Positions 36,801-48,800 of a stretch of 64,000 nt of DNA are shown piece by piece. The position numbers were made by a program, and so were the translations under genes. The stretch is taken from contig CM059579.1 in assembly GCA_030386875.1 (NCBI GenBank), positions 14,480,484-14,544,483 on the forward strand, written 5' to 3'. The notes below the pieces were generated by a model that was not told the origin of the DNA, made no database searches, and worked only from the letters and a program-made list of their open reading frames with translations. How positions within the stretch are numbered: position 1 is the first letter of the stretch; the number at the start of each line of letters is the position of its first letter. Source of the stretch: Morinoia aosen (Eukaryota > Arthropoda > Malacostraca > Amphipoda > Talitridae).

Positions 36801-39800
36801 GCAGCCGACAGTGGCATCTTCTGAGTAAAATGCGCTTCGCTATGTGCTTACTCGTTACAATTACTGAACATTTGGCAATCCTATAGGGTTACCAGATTCC
36901 AGGCGTGGCATGGCTAAAATCCAAATTGTATGGAAAGAATTACGCTGCATGGCTAGAAGCCAAGTTATATTGAAAGAATTACGCTGCCAGCTGTTGCGCT
37001 GTTACTACATGAATGTTTAAAAATCAACCCGCATAGACGTGCTAACGAGACCCTCCCTTATTTATGTTCTTTCACTACGATTAGGAATAAGACATCGAAT
37101 TGTGAACTTAGTTGGTTATATACGTCAACTTCTTGTTGAACGCGTGTTACGTGAACCGAAATTCATGCGGGCTTTTAAATTATTTTCTGTACATCCCATT
37201 TTCTTCACTAACTGATAAACTTAGTCGTTCGTGTTGTTACGTTATAAGAATAAATATCTGAATTGCAGTGCTAGATGAAGATAAAAATTTGCTCATTTTG
37301 CTAGCGCATTAGGTTATGTCTCAAGTTCATTGAACTGTACCGAAAACGGCGGAAATTTCTCGTGCATATCAAGAGTAACGACTAATATTCTCATAACGAT
37401 TATAAATATCATCCTGTTATTCCGAAACTTTTACAAGGAAAATAATGAAAATGTTCATTTTAACATTGATTCTCCTTATCATACGCGTGAGATTCCTTAA
37501 GAATCCACTAATTGGAAGTATAATTACAAACATCATTTACCGACGCATCGAGAGTTACAATGCACCATCGCACAACCTACGCAAAACCCACGAGACACAG
37601 TACAGGTGTTCGTTCCGATGCAATCGGTTGTGTTCCGGCGCGTGGGGGTCAATCCCCTGCATTCATGGCTACGCAGATGCGGTTACCTGACTTACCTCAC
37701 CTCTTCGGTTCATTCCGAATCATTCGCGGTCCGGCCGTCTCGTGGCGTGGCTGTGTGTGGGTTGTGGTAGTGCGGACGGACGTTCTGTCTTCTATGAGCT
37801 CCCGCGAGTCCGCGTTGTATACTGTTCTTACGGTCGGGACGTTTTTTTTTTCTGTAGTACTTGCTGAAATAGTACTTCTGAAATATTTGTATAGTGTATT
37901 TCAGCAATGTTCGTATGAAGTTTACCCCCTTGTAGAAATTTCGTTCTAATGCTCAAGTGCGATGATTGCGCTGGCTGGGCTCAACCGTAGAGCCGGTGCG
38001 TGAATTCATCCCACAAGTCTGATGCAAGTGACGTTTGTTGTGTGGAACTTTTAGGGTCGCTTATTTTAATTTACCGCGACAAGGTTTTCTGTGCATTGTA
38101 GAGGACTACGGCAGCTATGAATTAATAATTCAAACATTCGTTAAATATGCAGTTGGCGTGATGGCTACTTCGTCTTTCTTAAATTTTGAGTCAACTGTGA
38201 TCAGTTCGATTACGGAATGAAATGCATATGGTGATTATTTTCTGTATCGATCACCTTACTTCAAACGGTCGGTGTATCGCAGTGGGACTGTTTTGTCTCG
38301 AGTAAATGATCGCTCGTTTATATAATAATTTTCGTTCGAATAAATCGCTTCTTCAAAATGCGCGTATGCAGCTTATACTTTTACTTTGAGGCGATAACAA
38401 ATGATTTGCTGTCATAATATCAGCTTTTAGATCGGGTCATTTACGGTAGTCATTGGATGTAGGCTTTAATAATGTACTTCTTGTGGGGTAATCTAGGTAT
38501 GTTCTTGTGGATGCGGCATTCGTTAACAGATATGCTCTGAATGTAATCAAGGAAACGAAGCACGTGTTTTTTTCATTTGGTGAAGCCGACATCTGTGTTG
38601 CTTACGAGTAGAATGAAGTTCTCAATTAGAGATCTAGTTGTAGTGAGAAGTGGTGTACTAGTTCTTTTGTGAAGATTTCCATTCGAGAGTCTGTAAAAAT
38701 TGCATTACCGTTGAACACCTTATAAATTGGGACATGAATTTTGTCGTCAACTGCAGTATAAAATTCAGAACTGTTTCCTGATCCAAACAAGCATTGAAAA
38801 TTTCTGAAAGTGACATTCATTGTTTGTTGAGATCTGCTAAGAGAGGAGCAGAAGGTTGAAATCGCTCTAAACTGACGGCCGGACACGCTTCTCAATCGCG
38901 TTGATCAGCCCAAGTGCAGTTTCAAGATTAAAATTCAACTAATGAGTCTCGCTCATTTCTAGAAAGTCCCGGTAATATGCCTTTGCCATTCCTTGGCCTT
39001 GAACATTGAAGCCTAAATATAGCAATTTGTTTTCTAAATACAAGGCGACGTATTGGTTTACGTTAAAATACTGCTCCTTAAAACGTGGATATCGAATTCT
39101 TGCCAGTGCCTTGTGGTACCAGTTAGAGTGTCCCATGCTGTTCCTTTGTCTGATGTTCGATGGTAAAGCGTCCATGCGAGGAAACTGATGTTGTTCGGCA
39201 CCGTTACGAGCCGGGCAAATGACAGGGATCGTACTGCAACTGGAGAGATAAAATAGAGACCACTGCATTGCTAATCGACGCGACTCCCCCGCATTGTGGC
39301 TGCAGATATTGTGTTGAGCGAACTCTATTATTCGAGTGGTGAGCATTGTCCTACTGTCCAAAGTGTCCAGTCGTGAGTCTATGTATGTCGCGGTATGCCA
39401 CTCTGGCTGAGCATTGCATCTAGGGGATTTTTACTGTGAGCCATAACTTTCGAAACGCAGGAAAGTGAACGTTTTGTAGGGAACCGTTTTTGTGTATTGT
39501 GCTCTACAGGATCGGAAATACGGAAATGAGCTCTTGACGAGAACTTTTTTTTTCAAACGCTATTTTTGGGGTATAAGTAACATAAAAGTGAACGCATATT
39601 TTCCTATGCTTAAAAAATTATGGTTCACCCTATAATAATCATTCGTTGAAATGACCTCGTGGACGCCAATTAAAAAACTGAGCCATTTTTTCTCTCGTCG
39701 AAACTAATATTTTTATGTCGGGTTTTAATTAACTTTAGCTGGTGATTTTCAGAGTACCCTTAGATTGACATCAAGTGTAAAATCGTGTTAAAGTAATTAG

Positions 39801-42800
39801 TAGAGGTGGCGTTGACTTTGATGTACTTTGAAAATGGGACGCAAAGCCGCACTTCGTCATCGATGTTCGGCCCGTAGACAGGGATCTGACCCGGTCGGAT
39901 ACGGGCGCTTGCTCCTCGTGCCTTTCGTGGTGATGAGGTCGTTGGGACACAGAGCCTTTCGCTGGCTGGTGCTGCGCCAGCAACGCTTCATGCACGCGCG
40001 GTCATCATCGGATGTCGAGGCGACGTTGCGCAACCTCAACATTGAACTTGAGCGCTCGTACAAGACTCAACCATCGCCTCGTCCAAGGCCTCCGTATCAT
40101 CTCAGGCCGAGACCGCTGCGCTCTGTGTGGAAGGTGTACGTGCCGCGGAGACGGCTGCCGGGAAACAGAGCTTCGCTTTTACTCAAGAAAGGTCATTATC
40201 AAATTCCCAAACGGGGTCGGCCCGTGCCTGTCTCTCCTGACATCGTGAAGTACCTGACGTTCGTTCAAAAATCTCCCGTTCAACGGGCCCAGGAAAAAGC
40301 CAGCATGCCCAAGTATCTGTGCTTCTCCAATGAGGTGAACATTCGCGATGAAGAGAACTCCATCGATAGTTATTCGTCTGCAGAAGAAATTGTCAGTGAA
40401 CACTCGCTTCGTCCAGATCAATATGGAAGAGCAACGCCTACGCAAGTTTCATTTTCTCCCCGTGTTGAGTCTGACACCGACTCGAACGACTCGAGACGAA
40501 ACAGTTCGGAAGTTGACGATGAATCTTCTTCTTTTGCTACTTCTGAAAAGATATCTCCTAAACTGAGGGAAGTTGTTGCCAGTCTTCGAGCTAAAGCTTC
40601 CCCGTCGCTTTCAACGAGCTTCGAATTCAATAATTTAAACAAACGCTCGTCAAAGCGACGGACAGCCAGTGAAACTGCTTGTCCATTTGACTCCCAAGCT
40701 TCTCGTAGTTCTTATCTCAATAACATCTCAGGTCCACCACTGAATATCTCCAATCATCGTCGTTTTTGTGAGTCTGCTGAGATCAGCAGTTCGTACTGTT
40801 TATCTAGGAAATCATCGACCAATCCTACTGTTTCGAGCGACTCGGACAACGAGAATGGTGTAAATTTTATGACAGATCAAGAAAAGAATTACTGTAAATC
40901 CATGTTACGTTTAATGGAATCTTCTTCGATCAATGAAACTGAAACTAGCGTGTATGATTCATTAGAACCATTCTACGACGTTATTTTGGATTCAGGCTAT
41001 TCAACTGTGGTTGAATCCTCGCAGGAGAGTGTAAGATCATGCTCATCTGACTTCAGCCAAGTATCCCGTGTGTCTGAAAAAGACGGAGGATCCTCAGTCG
41101 GTCCTGAAAGCTCAATAAACACTCTATCGCGAAGCCTATCAAACCTTAAAATTGGTCGTGAAGTTAAAAGTATTTCTCTTGACATTAATGAAGTTAAAAT
41201 ACATGATCAAGGTGATGGGATTCCTTGGAAGACGCAATCTGCCGAAGAGCTGTCTGTTAGCAAGTTGGTTCCCAGCGTTTTATTTTCTTGCAAAGATGAG
41301 CTAGCAACCGTAACTTCTACAATTTCGCCCGAACCTCAGAAGTCATTTTTACATAACGTCGTCAAACGGTGTCCAGTTTCGGTGACCGCAAGGCGGATGC
41401 TCCCGCCCTTGCCGGATGTCTCCCTACCTCCATTATCTATAAGCTGTGCGACAAGTGTACTTCCAAGTGAGCGTGCGCGACTTCCAGAGACTGGGGATGT
41501 CCGAGCTTCCGTATCTCTTAGTTCTGATGATTTTTGTTCTCCTCACGTGGCATCTGAAACTCTGCTAGTACGTGGCGCATCATCTTCTTCTGATGCAATG
41601 GACGGCTTGACTTCAGCTTTGCCGGTCTCAAGCATCTCCACTGCCACACACGCAAACGTTTCCTGCTCTCTAAGCTCACCTGCTACTACAGGGCACGACT
41701 CAAATGAGCAGCAAGTTTTACCCGTCGCTTGTGAGATTGGATGTTCTATATTCTACCTGCCCTGTTCTGAATATTCCACCTCTTCAAGCTCAGAAAATGC
41801 AAGTCAAGAGACAGAGGGAGGTAAGAGCGTGAATAAAATGCAAGTTTTGTTTGCTTACCACTAAAGGTAATTTGAATAATTAACTTCATTTCTTATTACT
41901 TATCTGGTTTATGCTACCCCTTTAACTATTGGGAAATTGCCTGGGTGTCATATTACATGATTATCAGCCATAGCAATGCGTTAGATGAATGTTATATGAC
42001 TCTGACCCGATTTTTAATATCTGCGCTCGTGTGATGGTGTCCGGTTTCCTTTTTCACACGTATTAAAATAATGTTTTAGTTTACTCCATATAAATTAATC
42101 TAAAATTCGTATTATTTCCTGTTGCATTATCTCATAAAGTGATTGTTTGACCTACGGACTGGTCCATCGCTCTGTGTTACTGACCACGAAATACGATCTT
42201 GAGATCGATGCGATGTGTGGCTGCCGAACATCCAGCCACAATGCTACAGGTTCTAGCAGAGCATGAGCCGAACTGCTCATATCTTGATTTTATAACTAAA
42301 ATCTCAGCTGTGGAAGAGCGGATACTTCTATGCATTTTGAAAACTTCACATCACTGGTATGAAACGAGCTTATATTTCCCGCATCATGCTTCGTAAATGC
42401 TCTTTTGAAACAAACAATCCTAGATTATTCAATGGGAGCTGCCTGGCATTCTTGTGTTGATGTGCTGGAAAGCAACAGGGAGTACCAGGCAACCGCAGTT
42501 CCGAGAAAGGCTCAGTAGCGATGGCTGAAGTTATATGACCATCAGCGGTCGCCTAGCGATGGCCGGTCGAGGAAAAGAGCCTCTGCTCCAGGCTACCAAC
42601 AGCGTGTGAGTCACAACCGCAAAACCGGGCTGGTTGGTGGCGCTCGTACGAACGTAGGGACGAAACTGCTCGACAGGAACCTGATCCATAGCGCTGTCAG
42701 CTGGTCCTAATGAAGTTAACGAATTTATTTTAATTCGCTCAGGTTTGGGTGCGGGAAAGAGATGATATTGGGAGATTAAGTAGTGTGTAGAAAGTATGCC

Positions 42801-45800
42801 GCAATGTTCAGGTGGAGATGGTGTGCTGCGTGCTTGTGGATGTCAGGGTTTTATTTAAAGATTATTTTGAATGCTAAATGTATTTCATTCAATTTTTATG
42901 TAAAATTAAAGGTCTTTTTCTGATATAACGCAAAAATCGGAATTGAATACATTTCAAGTGTTTTAGAGGGGTGGCTCACTCTTGAACTGTGGGAATGTTT
43001 AAATACCTTTGGAACAGAGTGTTATAGACAGAATAAATTTTGTGTGAGCAGCGATGCTGAGAATTATGCGAACTCTATTGAACAATTTTACGTTGCCACA
43101 CATTCACCTCCTTCTTGCAGGTGTTCATTTATCACACCCTTCGAACAGTACCAATTAAATTCCATTGAGATCATTTTGTAATTCTTAATACATTTCAATT
43201 TGAGTAACTAATACCTCATTTAAAAGGATTACTGGAATGACAATGATGATGTAGCTTATGGCAGACAGTCGTGTTCGTATACTGGTTTATGAACTTTCCT
43301 CCCGTGTCTTAGTATTCAAGTCTCTTAAACTTCTCGGGTTTTTCTGAGACTGGGCCAATCAATCCTCGTCACTATGTCTAGCATGCTCTTCATTTCTCAA
43401 TGTAGTCTGTTGTGAAGTATTTCAGGTCGTATGAGTAATGCTATGCTACAAGCTGTAAAATTGCTAAGGGCTCGTAAAAGAGCACGACTCTTTTTTCCCC
43501 TCTTCTTGCTTTCCTGTGAACGAACGATCGAACACTTGTGAAACCGGTATCTGTTCTTTTTTTCAGTTCAGTGATGAGTAATTCTATGGACTCTATGCAC
43601 TGGTTTAAATTTCGTTCTTGACTGCTGCATTGCTTCTTTGTCTCCGATGCTAAGCCACCACGTCGGACATATTTCCGTTGTGCGAAGGAAACGCGCATAA
43701 AATTGTTTCTTTGTCATAGTTAAACTCCCTCTGGTAAGAGGAGTGTGGTTTAATACTTCAGCCTCATCATTGAATTTCACAGTTACAGTGTACGTGCATT
43801 TCATGTTAAATTGTTGACTGCTTGGTGACCCACCGGTGGTCATTAGGGGATTTCTACAATGCGTGTCACTAACTGTGACTTTATTCATACCTAATCATAA
43901 TCAGCCGATGACATTTTTGGACTGATATTTTTGTCCATTTGAAAGTTTGATTGCAATTGTGGTAAGTTGCAGCTGAATCTTGAATTTTAGTTTAACCCAC
44001 CGCATTTGACATGTTAACTCGTTCTTGGAGATTGAATTCTGCTGTCTGTGACAGTACTTATATTTAATGAAATACAATTAGTGGAAAAGTGCAGATTTAT
44101 GGAGTGTATCGTGCTTGACACTCACAGTGACAATCATAACGGGTATTACCGATAGTATTGGCATGTTGGCAATTCTCACAGTTAATGAAATTTTTTATAA
44201 CTTCAGCATTTAACCCATCGTGATTCGCTCTGTAGGTGTGTGCAGTTAGCCACGTAACATACAGTACATAGCGCATGGTGTTGTCCAACTGTGAATTTAA
44301 AAGTATGGAAAATGAACGATAATTTGATGAGTATTGTGCCTTTCAGATACGTTATGATAAGTAAGCTATTCTTGGAAGATGCCTGTACCGCCAAGTGGTG
44401 ATGACAAAACTGATGCTTCTGATGTTGCGGGAAGAAAACGGAGATTAAATCTTTGTGCGCTGCTGAAACACTAGTTCAGTGGCGCAACAAATAGGACTAA
44501 GAGTAAATAATTAAGAAGTAACGAACTCATGCGAGATACCTCGTGGTAGATGTTCTAAATATTCTGGGCTCGTCACGTGATATTTCGTGCTGGAGCCAGC
44601 CAAGTAATTTAACTTTGTACATTATGTTAGCCATTAAAAATTTAATTTTAAATTTTACCTTGCTTTTCGTTACTGGAAGTAAAAAGTGACAGTTAACAGA
44701 GCAAACAGGCCCAACTTAACTTTAGATAAAAAGAGTCTGTTGAGATGTTAATCATGTGGGTTAATCAAAAAACATTTACTATGTGGCCAGGTACTCTTCA
44801 AAAATGAATTTTTAAACAAAAACTTTGTACTGAAAAGTATCAAAACTATATAGTTGTTGACGGGAAATAAACTACACAAACTTCGTACTGGAAAAAATCA
44901 AAACTACATGTCTGTATGGCTGCTGTAGTTGATGGGGAAATAAAGTAAGAAAAACTTGGAAGGTGACCGGTGTTCACCGGACGTGTGCGCTCCGTCCCAT
45001 TAAGGCTGCCCGCAACGCAAGTAGCAGAGCGTCCTGAGTTCTGCCGCGTCCGGAAATTCCAGCGTCCAGATTTTAGCTTGCGCGCCTCGTGTCTGCAACC
45101 AATAAGGCTTCACTGCTCCCATTACGCAACCAACTTCCATCCAAAAAGCAAGACTGCTCTAAAAACTTCTCATCAAAGTCACCGTTCTCTGCCCCCCAAG
45201 AACCGGTCTCAATATCCGCTTAGAAATAAGCGGTCAGATGCCGTCGTGCGGTGCCACAGATGCTCTAGGTTTTCCCTTTTGAATGCTTGCTTTTTGTGTT
45301 TTGACAACATGCGGTGTAAATATTAGATGAAAGCCTAGTTCGTGCCGCTTTGTGGCCGTGTGGTGGTGCTGTATGGCTCTAGAACGCCGTTGGTTCTGCG
45401 CATAATGATGTGGTTGCATTGTGTGACCTTAGGGCGCATACTCTTTCTTTAATATTAAAGATGCACATACCTTGTAAGATATTCGATCGCCGCTACCTCG
45501 TGTCATATTTGAACGCAGCTAAGTTTTGACACAGCTGAACTACATACGTGTAAATGTTTACCGCTCGCAAACTTGCTGCTTGAATAAACAAAATATTCTT
45601 CCGGAGGTCTTTCCCATGCATGAATGCAGCGCTCGAATCCAGTAACCACAAAAAAAGTGTGAGATTGTCGGCAACACAAAACTGGGACGGCTCTGGCTGA
45701 TGTTTTTTTCATTAATTGTCTTGACTCTTGGTCACGCTTTTATCTGGCCGGCACTTTCTGGCAATACACGCACGGATTGATATGGTGCCTTCCCTAACTG

Positions 45801-48800
45801 TAGTGTGAATGCATGGAAAATGCAGGCTCCTGTCAATATTGGATGGCCTTCAAACAATGCCCTATACATTTAAGCAACGATTTTTCCATCCCTCTTGTGA
45901 CTCCCGAACGGAGTCACCGGTAGGGTATTAATAAATGGGTCCAGGTGTAACAATTTACTGGTGCGCAGAGGCTAGTATGATGGCGAACTGTAGCAGGTTA
46001 CAGAGTGGGAAGCGCGGTCCAAATGCGCCTATGCCTTATGCCTGAGTGACAAACGCATAAATACGCGGAGCAAAGTGGCGCACATAGGGTAAAGGGGGCA
46101 AGGGTGCACACTCTGTACGTGCCCGTGGGTCTTCGCGCGAAACGTTTGTTATAGGAGTAATTTCTCGACGGAAAATTTCCGTGCATTTATGGGATTGTTT
46201 CTTTTGGTGCCATGATTGTCACTGTAACCTTGTTTTTATTTCACCTTTTATCTTTCTGGGGAGTTGGAAGACTGGCCATTTCAGTCAATTTCTACTGAGT
46301 CACCACCTCGTTAATTCTTGTACTCTCATACGTTTTCTGTCACGTCATCCTACTCAGTCAAGGCGATATTTTCTGCCAGTGTGAGAAGAGTCTCTGTATA
46401 ATTGTTACAAAAACCATAATGACTGATGGTGCTTCGGTTTTTGTGGAGTAATTTGATCGAAATAAATTTTTAAAAACAAATTTACAGTAAAAGTGTGTGA
46501 AGTGCATTTCCGGGCGGGCAATCTTATCTTCGTGTGACGGGCTAATTCACAGTCGATCGTTCGACCATCCGCTGACGTCGGTTGACTGATCTCTTTTTTA
46601 TTGTAAGGTCAATGTAGGAAACATTTTTTCACTTTTCGAAAGCTGCGCGTCACACCGTCTAGAGTCTAAGTCGGTAAATCTTTGAGTTCGTGTTCAGTGT
46701 AGGAGTCGTATTTTCCGTCTTGATGAGGTATGTTCACTGTGACGTGATCGGCTGTTTTGTCGCTAGATCAGTTGGTGTGCGCTTCACTTCCTCTGTTCTT
46801 CCCTTCAAACTGCTGATGTTTTATTTGCGAGCTACATGGCTGTGTTATCAAGCGAGGAGAAATTTTACACTATCATATGAAGCAGGAAAATTCTGTGGAA
46901 TGCAATCCGAATCTTGATCAAACAACTGACCAGAAATTTTTCACTCTACATCAATCTTGTTAGGAAAAAACTATGTGTTCATTCTTCAGTAAAGTTGTGC
47001 AGAGTCGGATATATTTTACTGCACTGTATTGGAGGCCTGAATAATTAATTACCTTGATTTATTTGCAAGAATTTGTGGTTCCCAGAACCGGTTGAGTGGG
47101 ACGATGCAGCACCTGTTGTTAGGCAGGTATACCGACGCTACCGGAAGTTGCTGCCGGTATTTCCGTTGTCAGTATCGTGAGGTAACCGCCGCAATCTCTG
47201 CTACTGCTCCTCATTCTCTCTCTCTCCTTAGCTTCTAGTGTCGTTGCAGCACTTATCTGACTTGCTGTTGGAATTGAATTTTTTCCGTGTAATGGCGTTC
47301 TGTCAGGCTGTTCGTGTAAGTCGGTACTGGTTCCACGTGGGACGTTAACAAGCGTTGCTGTGAACATTTCTTAAGTGTTTAAAATCTCTTATCTCCACGT
47401 AAGATATGTTCGAGATTATTTTCATTCAAGAAGCATTTGTGGTAAAAGATCGTTACTGTATCGATGTGAGAAAAATATGTATTTGTCAAAATAGCTTTCT
47501 TTTACAAGCATGATCCCCTCAGGGGGATACAACTATTGTATCTATGGGAATTGGCGCTCCCAGGGGAAAAATGTGAGGGCCCGAGCTTGAGAGTTAGGTA
47601 GGCCTTCTTTTTGTTGAAATAAAATGTTTTTTTGTTATGTTAGGACCAACTTTTTCGGTTCACTACTGTCCTGTTCTTCAGCACCTCTGACTTTCTTCTT
47701 CAACTTTTATCTCATTTCATGAACTTCTTTCTTCTTACTGTTTCTATGCCCTTTCTGCATAGATTCCTCATTTTCTTATCTCCATACTAAATGGTGCCTT
47801 CCTCCTTCCTTTCTTCGATACGCTCTATTTTTGCAGCGGTTAGGGAGGCTTAAACTAACTTATAATCTTAATCTTACAAGCATGATGTAACTTTTTTTGC
47901 TAGCTCACATTTTTAGTGCTCTCTTTAGTCACATAAATCTGCTCTGGAGGATACAACTGTTATATCTATGGGATTTAGCGCATCGAAGGAAAAAGTATGA
48001 GGTCACGAGGTGTAGGTTAGGCTGTTTTTTTTTAATGAGATAGGATTTTTGTCTTGTTGCGGGCAATTTTTTCGATTCACTTACGTCCTGTTTTTCAGGA
48101 CCTATTATTTCTTCAACTTTTATCTTGTGCTATAAACTTCCATCTCAACTAACCCTTGATATGTGAAGAGGATCTTATGTGGGAACACACCTTGTGCCCA
48201 TATTCCGATTATGCCAACTAAATGGTGCCTGCATTCCATCTCTCATTAGAACACCTTTGTTTTGATTAGGGAAGCTTTAACAAACTTAACCCTTTCCTGC
48301 ACCATTTAAAATTAGGAATGAAGAGCTTTGCTTCCGAAAAGTGCACTTTTATGCAGCTTGAAGTATAGAGTAAATAATTCTATTAATAGAATGAAATATC
48401 TGTAAAAAAGTGAGGGTTGCATTACACATAAATGACAAGTAGTAATTCATTATTTTGTTTGTGTTTTTGCAATTAAGTTAACGCCATATCTGGCACGCGG
48501 TGCAGAAAAGGGTTTAAATATAATCTAATTAGTTACTTAAATTATGTGCATTTCTTATGCCCTGCCTGAAGCATAACAGGGCCCATTGCTATCGCAAGCC
48601 TGCAATTGTAAGCTCGACTCTAATGTGGCGGCAGGCGAGGTGTTGTTGCCAGAGGTGACATGCTAATTCTAGCGATGTTGTTACCATGTGTGGCTGCAGA
48701 AGCTTGCCGTGTTTTGTTTTCGTGAATCTGTGTTTTCAAAATGCCATATTTAGTTACCCGTTGTGAATTAGGGTTCGAGGACAGTTTATTTCAGTGCCGG

